Made by a program: the position numbers and the translations under genes
Assembly: GCF_040436345.1 (NCBI RefSeq)
Contig: NC_133230.1
Location: 9,693,297 to 9,757,296 of the forward strand
Length of the DNA stretch: 64,000 nt
DNA from: Pagrus major
Lineage: Eukaryota; Chordata; Actinopteri; Spariformes; Sparidae
Reading direction: 5' to 3'
Shown: positions 30,150-43,309 of the stretch, one piece after another
How positions within the stretch are numbered: position 1 is the stretch's first letter
How the letters are laid out: every line of letters starts with the position of its first letter
The notes under the pieces: generated by a model
What the model was told of the DNA's origin: nothing
Database searches by the model: none
What the model saw: the letters and a program-made list of their open reading frames with translations, nothing else

Positions 30150-32300
30150 CTAAAATCCATTAAAAACAGGTGTGTCTCATTCAACCAGTATAGGACGACA
30201 TGTGGCATTGATTTTGAGTCATTCTGTCAAACAACCTGTGAGCTATTGAAAAAATCGGCTGATGTTTTCATGAAAAATTGTGACTTTTCTTTAAAATATT
30301 CATGAAAAATAGAAATTCCACAAAAATCCAATAAAAACTGCTGTGTCTCATTCTACCAGTATAACAAGACATGTCGGCATTGATTTCGAGTCGATGGCTC
30401 AAATGACCTGGGAGCTATTGAAAAAATCGGGCGGTGTATTCGCCAAAATGGTGATTTTTTGAAAAAAATATTGATGAAAAAAAGAAATTCCACTAAAATC
30501 CAATAAAAACTGCTGTGTCTCATTCTACCTGTATAACAAGACATGTCAGCATTGATTTCGAGTCGATGGCTCAAATGACCTGGAAGATATTGAAAAAATC
30601 AGCCGACATTTTCATGAAAAATGGCGACCTTTCTTTAAAATATTCACCAAAAATACAAATTCCACCGGAATCCAATAAAAACTGCTATTTTTTTCTTTCC
30701 GCCAGTATCGTCGACATTTGTGGTCAATTTCGAGTCCATTGGTCAAGGGCAACCCTAACCCTAACCCTAGCCCCATAACCCTAACCCTAACCGTAGCCTT
30801 AACCCAGCCTCATGAAACATTGTCAATTTTCACTAAAATATTCACCAAAAATACAAATTCCACCGGAATCCGGTGGAGACTGCTGTGTCTCATTCAGCCG
30901 GTATAGGACCACATTTGGGAGCGATTTCGAGTCAATCGGTCCAAAGACCTGGAAGCTATTGAAAAAATGGCCCGAGGTTTTCATGAAAAATGGCCACTTT
31001 TTTCTTTAAAATATTCACCAAAAATACAAATTCCACCGGAATCCAATAAAAACTGCTTTTTTTTCTTTCCGCCAGCACCGCCGACATTTGTGGTCAATTT
31101 GGAGTCAATCGGCCAAGCGGAACCCTAACACTAACCCTAACCCTAGCCCCATAACCCTAACCCTAACCCTAACCCTAACCCCAGCCTTAAGCCAGTCTCC
31201 TGAAACACTGTCCCTTTTCACTAAAATATTTCGCCAAAAATACAAATTCCACCGGAATCCGGTGGAGACTGCTGTGTCTCATTCAGCCGGTATAGGACCA
31301 CATTTGGGAGCGATTTCGAGTCAATCGGTCCAAAGACCTGGAAGCTATTGAAAAAATGGCCCGAGGTTTTCATGAAAAATGGCCACTTTTTTCTTTAAAA
31401 TATTCACCAAAAATACAAATTCCACCGGAATCCAATAAAAACTGCTTTTTTTTCTTTCCGCCAGCACCGCCGACATTTGTGGTCAATTTGGAGTCAATCG
31501 GCCAAGCGGAACCCTAACCCTAACCCTAACCCTAACCCCAGCCTTAAGCCAGTCTCCTGAAACACTGTCCCTTTTCACTAAAATATTCGCCAAAAATACA
31601 AATTCCACCGGAATCCGGTGGGGACTGCTGTGTCTCGTTCAGCCGGTATAGGACCACATTTGGGAGCGATTTCGAGTCAATCGGTCCAAAGACCTGGAAG
31701 CTATTGAAAAAATGGCCCGAAGTTTTCATGAAAAATGGTCACTTTTTTCTTTAAAATATTCACCAAAAATACAAATTCCACCGGAATCCAATAAAAACTG
31801 CTTTTTTTTCTTTCCGCCAGCACCGCCGACATTTGTGGTCAATTTGGAGTCAATCGGCCAAGCGGAACCCTAACCCTAGCCCCATAACCCTAACCCTAAC
31901 CCTAACCCTAACCCCAGCCTTAAGCCAGTCTGCTGAAACACTGTCCCTTTTCACTAAAATATTCGCCAAAAATACAAATTCCACCGGAATCTGGTGGGGA
32001 CTGCTGTGTCTCGTTCAGCCAGTATAGGAGCACATTTGGGGGCGATTTCGAGTCAATCGGTCCAAAGACCTGGAAGCTATTGAAAAAATGGCCCGAGGTT
32101 TTCATGAAAAATGGTCACTTTTTTCTTTAAAATATTCACCAAAAATACAAATTCCACCGGAATCCAATAAAAACTGCTTTTTTTTCTTTCCGCCAGCACC
32201 GCCGACATTTGTGGTCAATTTGGAGTCAATCGGCCAAGCGGAACCCTAACCCTAGCCCCAGCCTTAAGCCAGTCTCCTGAAACACTGTCCCTTTTCACTA
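30150..32300. repeat. Edge of the satellite: diverged ~172-bp monomers and first telomere-type blocks
   Basis: Monomers containing CTGCTGTGTCTCATTC, GAGCTATTGAAAAAATCGG, TTTTCATGAAAAATGG and TTTAAAATATTCACC repeat at about 172 bp (30341 to 30513, then the unit at 30681). They are clearly diverged from each other and from the inner array. The first (CCCTAA)n block is at 30751-30806, others near 31120, 31510, 31867 and 32243. Units between about 31000 and 32300 carry a distinct segment (CTTTCCGCCAGCACCGCCGA) that recurs only at about 35700 inside the main array. Confidence 0.9.
30751..30806. repeat. First interstitial telomeric (CCCTAA)n block
   Basis: AACCCTAACCCTAACCCTAG, then CCCCATAACCCTAACCC and a decayed end. 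The same layout, with CATAACCC splitting two telomeric runs, is kept in nearly all later blocks (for example 32416-32465, 42245-42297, 59700-59753). Confidence 0.85.
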
Positions 32301-32949
32301 AAATATTCGCCAAAAATACAAATTTCACCGGAATCCGATGGGGACTGCTGTGTCTCATTCAGCAAGTAGAGGACCACATTTGTGACGAATTTCGAGTCAA
32401 TCGGTCAAAAGACGACCGTAACCCTAACCCTAGCTCCATAACCCTAACCCTAACCCTAACCCTAATGCCAGCCTTAAGGCAGTCTCATGAAGCATTGTCT
32501 CTTTTCACTAAAATATTCACCAAAAATACAAATTTCACCGGAATCCGATGGGGACTGCTGTGTCTCGTTCAGCCAGTATAGGAGCACATTTGGGAGCGAT
32601 TTCGAGTCAATCGGTTCAAAGACCTGGAAGCTATTGAAAAAATGGGCCACTTTTTTCTTTAAAATATTCACCAAAAATACAAATTTCACCGGAATCCGAT
32701 GGGGACTGCTGTGTCTCGTTCAGCCAGTATAGGAGCACATTTGTGAGCGATTTCGAGTCAATCGGTCCAAAGACCTGGAAGCTATTGAAAAAATGGGCCA
32801 CTTTTTTCTTTAAAATATTCACCAAAAATACAAATTTCACCGGAATCCGATGGGGACTGCTGTGTCTCATTCAGCGAGTAGAGGACCACATTCGTGACGA
32901 ATTTCGAGTCAATCGGTCAAAAGACGACCGTAACCCTAACCCTAACTCC

Positions 32950-33995
32950 ATAACCCTAACCCTTACCCTAACCCTAATGCCAGCCTTAAGGCAGTCTCAT
33001 GAAACATTGTCTCTTTTCACTAAAATATTCACCAAAAATACAAATTTCACCGGAATCCGATGGGGACTGCTGTGTCTCGTTCAGCCAGTATAGGAGCACA
33101 TTTGGGAGCGATTTCGAGTCAATCGGTTCAAAGACCTGGAAGCTATTGAAAAAATGGGCCACTTTTTTCTTTAAAATATTCACCAAAAATACAAATTTCA
33201 CCGGAATCGGATGGGGACTGCTGTGTCTCGTTCAGCCAGTATAGGAGCACATTTGGGAGCGATTTCGAGTCAATCGGTTCAAAGACCTGGAAGCTATTGA
33301 AAAAATGGGCCACTTTTTTCTTTAAAATATTCACCAAAAATACAAATTTCACCGGAATCCGATGGGGACTGCTGTGTCTCGTTCAGCCAGTATAGGAGCA
33401 CATTTGGGAGCGATTTCGAGTCAATCGGTCCAAAGACCTGGAAGCTATTGAAAAAATGGGCCACTTTTTTCTTTAAAATATTCACCAAAAATACAAATTT
33501 CACCGGAATCCGATGGGGACTGCTGTGTCTCATTCAGCAAGTAGAGGACCACATTCTTGACGAATTTCGAGTCAATCGGTCAAAAGACGACCGTAACCCT
33601 AACCCTAGCTCCATAACCCTAATCCTAACCCTAACCCTAATGCCAGCCTTAAGGCAGTCTCATGAAACATTGTCTCTTTTCACTAAAATATTCACCAAAA
33701 ATACAAATTTCACCGGAATCCGATGGGGACTGCTGTGTCTCGTTCAGCCAGTATAGGAGCACATTTGGGGGCGATTTCGAGTCAATCGGTCCAAAGACCT
33801 GGAAGCTATTGAAAAAATGGGCCGAGGTTTTCATGAAAAATGGACACTTTTTTCTTTAAAATATTCACCAAAAATACAAATTTCACCGGAATCCGATGGG
33901 GACTGCTGTGTCTCATTCAGCAAGTAGAGGACCACATTCGTGACGAATTTCGAGTCAATCGGTCAAAAGACGACCGTAACCCTAACCCTAGCTCC
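32950..33995. repeat. 1046-bp duplicated segment within the satellite
   Basis: The block order starting at 32999 recurs at +1046 (34045). Most of it (from about 33140) recurs again at +3735 and +6706 inside the two copies of the 2971-bp duplication. This gives four relatives of one segment with the same sequence of long and short monomers. Confidence 0.7.
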
Positions 33996-35929
33996 ATAAC
34001 CCTAACCCTTACCCTAACCCTAATGCCAGCCTTAAGGCAGTCTCATGAAACATTGTCTCTTTTCACTAAAATATTCACCAAAAATACAAATTTCACCGGA
34101 ATCCGATGGGGACTGCTGTGTCTCGTTCAGCGAGTATAGGAGCACATTTGGGAGCGATTTCGAGTCAATCGGTTCAAAGACCTGGAAGCTATTGAAAAAA
34201 TGGGCCACTTTTTTCTTTAAAATATTCACCAAAAATACAAATTTCACCGGAATCCGATGGGGACTGCTGTGTCTCGTTCAGCCAGTATAGGAGCACATTT
34301 GGGAGCGATTTCGAGTCAATCGGTTCAAAGACCTGGAAGCTATTGAAAAAATGGGCCACTTTTTTCTTTAAAATATTCACCAAAAATACAAATTTCACCG
34401 GAATCCGATGGGGACTGCTGTGTCTCGTTCAGCCAGTATAGGAGCACATTTGGGAGCGATTTCGAGTCAATCGGTCCAAAGACCTGGAAGCTATTGAAAA
34501 AATGGGCCACTTTTTTCTTTAAAATATTCAACAAAAATACAAATTTCACCGGAATCCGATGGGGACTGCTGTGTCTCATTCAGCAAGTAGAGGACCACAT
34601 TCTTGACGAATTTCGAGTCAATCGGTCAAAAGACGACCGTAACCCTAACCCTAGCTCCATAACCCTAGCCCTAACCCTAACCCTAATGCCAGCCTTAAGG
34701 CAGTCTCATGAAACATTGTCTCTTTTCACTAAAATATTCACCAAAAATACAAATTTCACTGGAATCCGATGGGGACTGCTGTGTCTCGTTCAGCCAGTAT
34801 AGGAGCACATTTGGGGGCGATTTCGAGTCAATCGGTCCAAAGACCTGGAAGCTATTGAAAAAATGGGCCGAGGTTTTCATGAAAAATGGAGACTTTTTTC
34901 TTTAAAATATTTACCAAAAATACAAATTTCACCGGAATCCGATGGGGACTGCTGTGTCTCATTCAGCAAGTAGAGGACCACATTCGTGACGAATTTCGAG
35001 TCAATCGGTCAAAAGACGACCGTAACCCTAACCCTAGCTCCATAACCCTAACCCTAACCCTAACCCTAACCCTAATGCCAGCCTTAAGGCAGTCTCATGA
35101 AACATTGTCTCTTTTCACTAAAATATTCACCAAAAATACAAATTTCACCGGAATCCGATGGGGACTGCTGTGTCTCGTTCAGCCAGTATAGGAGCACATT
35201 TGGGAGCGATTTCGAGTCAATCGGTTCAAAGACCTGGAAGCTATTGAAAAAATGGGCCACTTTTTTCTTTAAAATATTTACCAAAAATACAAATTTCACC
35301 GGAATCCGATGGGGACTGCTGTGTCTCATTCAGCGAGTAGAGGACCACATTCGTGACGAATTTCGAGTCAATCGGTCAAAAGACGACCGTAACCCTAACC
35401 CTAGCTCCATAACCCTAACCCTAACCCTAACCCTAATGCCAGCCTTAAGGCAGTCTCATGAAACATTGTCTCTTTTCACTAAAATATTCGCCAAAAATAC
35501 AAATTCCACCGGAATCTGGTGGGGACTGCTGTGTCTCGTTCAGCCAGTATAGGAGCACATTTGGGGGCGATTTCGAGTCAATCGGTCCAAAGACCTGGAA
35601 GCTATTGAAAAAATGGCCCGAGGTTTTCATGAAAAATGGTCACTTTTTTCTTTAAAATATTCACCAAAAATACAAATTCCACCGGAATCCAATAAAAACT
35701 GCTTTTTTTTCTTTCCGCCAGCACCGCCGACATTTGTGGTCAATTTGGAGTCAATCGGCCAAGCGGAACCCTAACCCTAGCCCCAGCCTTAAGCCAGTCT
35801 CCTGAAACACTGTCCCTTTTCACTAAAATATTCGCCAAAAATACAAATTTCACCGGAATCCGATGGGGACTGCTGTGTCTCATTCAGCAAGTAGAGGACC
35901 ACATTTGTGACGAATTTCGAGTCAATCGG

Positions 35930-38900
35930 TCAAAAGACGACCGTAACCCTAACCCTAGCTCCATAACCCTAACCCTAACCCTAACCCTAATGCCAGCCTT
36001 AAGGCAGTCTCATGAAGCATTGTCTCTTTTCACTAAAATATTCACCAAAAATACAAATTTCACCGGAATCCGATGGGGACTGCTGTGTCTCGTTCAGCCA
36101 GTATAGGAGCACATTTGTGAGCGATTTCGAGTCAATCGGTCCAAAGACCTGGAAGCTATTGAAAAAATGGGCCACTTTTTTCTTTAAAATATTCACCAAA
36201 AATACAAATTTCACCGGAATCCGATGGGGACTGCTGTGTCTCATTCAGCGAGTAGAGGACCACATTCGTGACGAATTTCGAGTCAATCGGTCAAAAGACG
36301 ACCGTAACCCTAACCCTAACTCCATAACCCTAACCCTTACCCTAACCCTAATGCCAGCCTTAAGGCAGTCTCATGAAACATTGTCTCTTTTCACTAAAAT
36401 ATTCACCAAAAATACAAATTTCACCGGAATCCGATGGGGACTGCTGTGTCTCGTTCAGCCAGTATAGGAGCACATTTGGGAGCGATTTCGAGTCAATCGG
36501 TTCAAAGACCTGGAAGCTATTGAAAAAATGGGCCACTTTTTTCATTAAAATATTCACCAAAAATACAAATTTCACCGGAATCCGATGGGGACTGCTGTGT
36601 CTCATTCAGCGAGTAGAGGACCACATTCGTGACGAATTTCGAGTCAATCGGTCAAAAGACGACCGTAACCCTAACCCTAACTCCATAACCCTAACCCTTA
36701 CCCTAACCCTAATGCCAGCCTTGAGGCAGTCTCATGAAACATTGTCTCTTTTCACTAAAATATTCACCAAAAATACAAATTTCACCGGAATCCGATGGGG
36801 ACTGCTGTGTCTCGTTCAGCCAGTATAGGAGCACATTTGGGAGCGATTTCGAGTCAATCGGTTCAAAGACCTGGAAGCTATTGAAAAAATGGGCCACTTT
36901 TTTCTTTAAAATATTCACCAAAAATACAAATTTCACCGGAATCGGATGGGGACTGCTGTGTCTCGTTCAGCCAGTATAGGAGCACATTTGGGAGCGATTT
37001 CGAGTCAATCGGTTCAAAGACCTGGAAGCTATTGAAAAAATGGGCCACTTTTTTCTTTAAAATATTCACCAAAAATACAAATTTCACCGGAATCCGATGG
37101 GGACTGCTGTGTCTCGTTCAGCCAGTATAGGAGCACATTTGGGAGCGATTTCGAGTCAATCGGTCCAAAGACCTGGAAGCTATTGAAAAAATGGGCCACT
37201 TTTTTCTTTAAAATATTCACCAAAAATACAAATTTCACCGGAATCCGATGGGGACTGCTGTGTCTCATTCAGCAAGTAGAGGACCACATTCTTGACGAAT
37301 TTCGAGTCAATCGGTCAAAAGACGACCGTAACCCTAACCCTAGCTCCATAACCCTAATCCTAACCCTAACCCTAATGCCAGCCTTAAGGCAGTCTCATGA
37401 AACATTGTCTCTTTTCACTAAAATATTCGCCAAAAATACAAATTTCACCGGAATCCGATGGGGACTGCTGTGTCTCGTTCAGCCAGTATAGGAGCACATT
37501 TGGGGGCGATTTCGAGTCAATCGGTCCAAAGACCTGGAAGCTATTGAAAAAATGGGCCGAGGTTTTCATGAAAAATGGACACTTTTTTCTTTAAAATATT
37601 CACCAAAAATACAAATTTCACCGGAATCCGATGGGGACTGCTGTGTCTCATTCAGCAAGTAGAGGACCACATTCGTGACGAATTTCGAGTCAATCGGTCA
37701 AAAGACGACCGTAACCCTAACCCTAGCTCCATAACCCTAACCCTTACCCTAACCCTAATGCCAGCCTTAAGGCAGTCTCATGAAACATTGTCTCTTTTCA
37801 CTAAAATATTCACCAAAAATACAAATTTCACCGGAATCCGATGGGGACTGCTGTGTCTCGTTCAGCCAGTATAGGAGCACATTTGGGAGCGATTTCGAGT
37901 CAATCGGTTCAAAGACCTGGAAGCTATTGAAAAAATGGGCCACTTTTTTCTTTAAAATATTCACCAAAAATACAAATTTCACCGGAATCCGATGGGGACT
38001 GCTGTGTCTCGTTCAGCCAGTATAGGAGCACATTTGGGAGCGATTTCGAGTCAATCGGTTCAAAGACCTGGAAGCTATTGAAAAAATGGGCCACTTTTTT
38101 CTTTAAAATATTCACCAAAAATACAAATTTCACCGGAATCCGATGGGGACTGCTGTGTCTCGTTCAGCCAGTATAGGAGCACATTTGGGAGCGATTTCGA
38201 GTCAATCGGTCCAAAGACCTGGAAGCTATTGAAAAAATGGGCCACTTTTTTCTTTAAAATATTCACCAAAAATACAAATTTCACCGTAATCCGATGGGGA
38301 CTGCTGTGTCTCATTCAGCAAGTAGAGGACCACATTCGTGACGAATTTCGAGTCAATCGGTCAAAAGACGACCGTAACCCTAACCCTAACCCTAGCTCCA
38401 TAACCCTAACCCTAACCCTAACCCTAATGCCAGCCTTAAGGCAGTCTCATGAAACATTGTCTCTTTTCACTAAAATATTCACCAAAAATACAAATTTCAC
38501 CGGAATCCGATGGGGACTGCTGTGTCTCGTTCAGCCAGTATAGGAGCACATTTGGGAGCGATTTCGAGTCAATCGAATCAAAGACCTGGAAGCTATTGAA
38601 AAAATGGGCCACTTTTTTCTTTAAAATATTCACCAAAAATACAAATTTTACCGGAATCCGATGGAGACTGCTGTGTCTCGTTCAACCAGTATAGGAGCAC
38701 ATTTGGGGGCGATTTCGAGTCAATCGGTCTAAAGACCTGGAAGCTATTGAAAAAATGGGCCGAGGTTTTCATGAAAAATGGACACTTTTTTCTTTAAAAT
38801 ATTTACCAAAAATACAAATTTCACCGGAATCCGATGGGGACTGCTGTGTCTCATTCAGCGAGTAGAGGACCACATTCGTGACGAATTTCGAGTCAATCGG
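35930..38900. repeat. 2971-bp tandem duplication within the satellite, copy 1
   Basis: Block positions 36012, 36373, 36734, 37397, 37780, 38449 recur at exactly +2971 (38983, 39344, 39705, 40368, 40751, 41420), including private variants such as TTTTTTCATTAAAATATT, GCCTTGAGGC and TCAATCGAATCAAAG. Copy 2 runs from about 38901 to 41870. The pattern breaks outside these limits. Confidence 0.85.
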
Positions 38901-41900
38901 TCAAAAGACGACCGTAACCCTAACCCTAGCTCCATAACCCTAACCCTAACCCTAACCCTAATGCCAGCCTTAAGGCAGTCTCATGAAGCATTGTCTCTTT
39001 TCACTAAAATATTCACCAAAAATACAAATTTCACCGGAATCCGATGGGGACTGCTGTGTCTCGTTCAGCCAGTATAGGAGCACATTTGTGAGCGATTTCG
39101 AGTCAATCGGTCCAAAGACCTGGAAGCTATTGAAAAAATGGGCCACTTTTTTCTTTAAAATATTCACCAAAAATACAAATTTCACCGGAATCCGATGGGG
39201 ACTGCTGTGTCTCATTCAGCGAGTAGAGGACCACATTCGTGACGAATTTCGAGTCAATCGGTCAAAAGACGACCGTAACCCTAACCCTAACTCCATAACC
39301 CTAACCCTTACCCTAACCCTAATGCCAGCCTTAAGGCAGTCTCATGAAACATTGTCTCTTTTCACTAAAATATTCACCAAAAATACAAATTTCACCGGAA
39401 TCCGATGGGGACTGCTGTGTCTCGTTCAGCCAGTATAGGAGCACATTTGGGAGCGATTTCGAGTCAATCGGTTCAAAGACCTGGAAGCTATTGAAAAAAT
39501 GGGCCACTTTTTTCATTAAAATATTCACCAAAAATACAAATTTCACCGGAATCCGATGGGGACTGCTGTGTCTCATTCAGCGAGTAGAGGACCACATTCG
39601 TGACGAATTTCGAGTCAATCGGTCAAAAGACGACCGTAACCCTAACCCTAACTCCATAACCCTAACCCTTACCCTAACCCTAATGCCAGCCTTGAGGCAG
39701 TCTCATGAAACATTGTCTCTTTTCACTAAAATATTCACCAAAAATACAAATTTCACCGGAATCCGATGGGGACTGCTGTGTCTCGTTCAGCCAGTATAGG
39801 AGCACATTTGGGAGCGATTTCGAGTCAATCGGTTCAAAGACCTGGAAGCTATTGAAAAAATGGGCCACTTTTTTCTTTAAAATATTCACCAAAAATACAA
39901 ATTTCACCGGAATCGGATGGGGACTGCTGTGTCTCGTTCAGCCAGTATAGGAGCACATTTGGGAGCGATTTCGAGTCAATCGGTTCAAAGACCTGGAAGC
40001 TATTGAAAAAATGGGCCACTTTTTTCTTTAAAATATTCACCAAAAATACAAATTTCACCGGAATCCGATGGGGACTGCTGTGTCTCGTTCAGCCAGTATA
40101 GGAGCACATTTGGGAGCGATTTCGAGTCAATCGGTCCAAAGACCTGGAAGCTATTGAAAAAATGGGCCACTTTTTTCTTTAAAATATTCACCAAAAATAC
40201 AAATTTCACCGGAATCCGATGGGGACTGCTGTGTCTCATTCAGCAAGTAGAGGACCACATTCTTGACGAATTTCGAGTCAATCGGTCAAAAGACGACCGT
40301 AACCCTAACCCTAGCTCCATAACCCTAATCCTAACCCTAACCCTAATGCCAGCCTTAAGGCAGTCTCATGAAACATTGTCTCTTTTCACTAAAATATTCG
40401 CCAAAAATACAAATTTCACCGGAATCCGATGGGGACTGCTGTGTCTCGTTCAGCCAGTATAGGAGCACATTTGGGGGCGATTTCGAGTCAATCGGTCCAA
40501 AGACCTGGAAGCTATTGAAAAAATGGGCCGAGGTTTTCATGAAAAATGGACACTTTTTTCTTTAAAATATTCACCAAAAATACAAATTTCACCGGAATCC
40601 GATGGGGACTGCTGTGTCTCATTCAGCAAGTAGAGGACCACATTCGTGACGAATTTCGAGTCAATCGGTCAAAAGACGACCGTAACCCTAACCCTAGCTC
40701 CATAACCCTAACCCTTACCCTAACCCTAATGCCAGCCTTAAGGCAGTCTCATGAAACATTGTCTCTTTTCACTAAAATATTCACCAAAAATACAAATTTC
40801 ACCGGAATCCGATGGGGACTGCTGTGTCTCGTTCAGCCAGTATAGGAGCACATTTGGGAGCGATTTCGAGTCAATCGGTTCAAAGACCTGGAAGCTATTG
40901 AAAAAATGGGCCACTTTTTTCTTTAAAATATTCACCAAAAATACAAATTTCACCGGAATCCGATGGGGACTGCTGTGTCTCGTTCAGCCAGTATAGGAGC
41001 ACATTTGGGAGCGATTTCGAGTCAATCGGTTCAAAGACCTGGAAGCTATTGAAAAAATGGGCCACTTTTTTCTTTAAAATATTCACCAAAAATACAAATT
41101 TCACCGGAATCCGATGGGGACTGCTGTGTCTCGTTCAGCCAGTATAGGAGCACATTTGGGAGCGATTTCGAGTCAATCGGTCCAAAGACCTGGAAGCTAT
41201 TGAAAAAATGGGCCACTTTTTTCTTTAAAATATTCACCAAAAATACAAATTTCACCGTAATCCGATGGGGACTGCTGTGTCTCATTCAGCAAGTAGAGGA
41301 CCACATTCGTGACGAATTTCGAGTCAATCGGTCAAAAGACGACCGTAACCCTAACCCTAACCCTAGCTCCATAACCCTAACCCTAACCCTAACCCTAATG
41401 CCAGCCTTAAGGCAGTCTCATGAAACATTGTCTCTTTTCACTAAAATATTCACCAAAAATACAAATTTCACCGGAATCCGATGGGGACTGCTGTGTCTCG
41501 TTCAGCCAGTATAGGAGCACATTTGGGAGCGATTTCGAGTCAATCGAATCAAAGACCTGGAAGCTATTGAAAAAATGGGCCACTTTTTTCTTTAAAATAT
41601 TCACCAAAAATACAAATTTTACCGGAATCCGATGGAGACTGCTGTGTCTCGTTCAACCAGTATAGGAGCACATTTGGGGGCGATTTCGAGTCAATCGGTC
41701 TAAAGACCTGGAAGCTATTGAAAAAATGGGCCGAGGTTTTCATGAAAAATGGACACTTTTTTCTTTAAAATATTTACCAAAAATACAAATTTCACCGGAA
41801 TCCGATGGGGACTGCTGTGTCTCATTCAGCGAGTAGAGGACCACATTCGTGACGAATTTCGAGTCAATCGGTCAAAAGACGACCGTAACCCTAACCCTAG

Positions 41901-42427
41901 CTCCATAACCCTAACCCTAACACTAACCCTAATGCCAGCCTTAAGGCAGTCTCATGAAACATTGTCTCTTTTCACCAAAATATTCACCAAAAATACAAAT
42001 TTCACCGGAATCCGATGGGGACTGTTGTGTCTCGTTCAGCCAGTATAGGAGCACATTTGGGAGCGATTTCGAGTCAATCGGTTCAAAGACCTGGAAGCTA
42101 TTGAAAAAATGGGCCACTTTTTTCTTTAAAATATTCACCAAAAATACAAATTTCACCGGAATCCGATGGGGACTGCTGTGTCTCATTCAGCAAGTAGAGG
42201 ACCACATTCGTGACGAATTTCGAGTCAATCGGTCAAAAGACGACCGTAACCCTAACCCTAGCTCCATAACCCTAACCCTAACCCTAACCCTAATGCCAGC
42301 CTTAAGGCAGTCTCATGAAACATTGTCTCTTTTCACTAAAATATTCACCAAAAATACAAATTTCACCGGAATCCGATGGGGACTGCTGTGTCTCGTTCAG
42401 CCAGTATAGGAGCACATTTGGGAGCGA

Positions 42428-42444
42428 TTTCGAGTCAATCGGTT
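42428..42444 (+). other. CENP-B-box-like 17-bp motif (example of one per monomer)
   Basis: TTTCGAGTCAATCGGTT fits the CENP-B box pattern nTTCGnnnnAnnCGGGn at eight of nine essential bases; the last G of CGGG is T. The motif recurs in most monomers, about three times per 512 bp, and is degraded in the outermost edge monomers. Confidence 0.55.
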
Positions 42445-43309
42445 CAAAGACCTGGAAGCTATTGAAAAAATGGGCCACTTTTTTCTTTAAAATATTCACC
42501 AAAAATACAAATTTCACCAGAATCCGATGGGGACTGCTGTGTCTCGTTCAGCCAGTATAGGAGCACATTTGGGAGCGATTTCGAGTCAATCGGTTCAAAG
42601 ACCTGGAAGCTATTGAAAAAATGGGCCACTTTTTTCTTTAAAATATTCACCAAAAATACAAATTTCACCGGAATCCGATGGGGACTGCTGTGTCTCATTC
42701 AGCGAGTAGAGGACCACATTCGTGACGAATTTCGAGTCAATCGGTCAAAAGACGACCGTAACCCTAACCCTAGCTCCATAACCCTAACCCTAACCCTAAC
42801 CCTAATGCCAGCCTTAAGGCAGTCTCATGAAACATTGTCTCTTTTCACTAAAATATTCACCAAAAATACAAATTTCACCGGAATCCGATGGGGACTGCTG
42901 TGTCTCGTTCAGCCAGTATAGGAGCACATTTGGGAGCGATTTCGAGTCAATCGGTTCAAAGACCTGGAAGCTATTGAAAAAATGGGCCACTTTTTTCTTT
43001 AAAATATTCACCAAAAATACAAATTTCACCGGAATCCGATGGGGACTGCTGTGTCTCGTTCAGCCAGTATAGGAGCACATTTGGGAGCGATTTCGAGTCA
43101 ATCGGTCCAAAGACCTGGAAGCTATTGAAAAAATGGGCCACTTTTTTCTTTAAAATATTCACCAAAAATACAAATTTCACCGTAATCCGATGGGGACTGC
43201 TGTGTCTCATTCAGCAAGTAGAGGACCACATTCGTGACGAATTTCGAGTCAATCGGTCAAAAGACGACCGTAACCCTAACCCTAGCTCCATAACCCTAAC
43301 CCTAACCCT

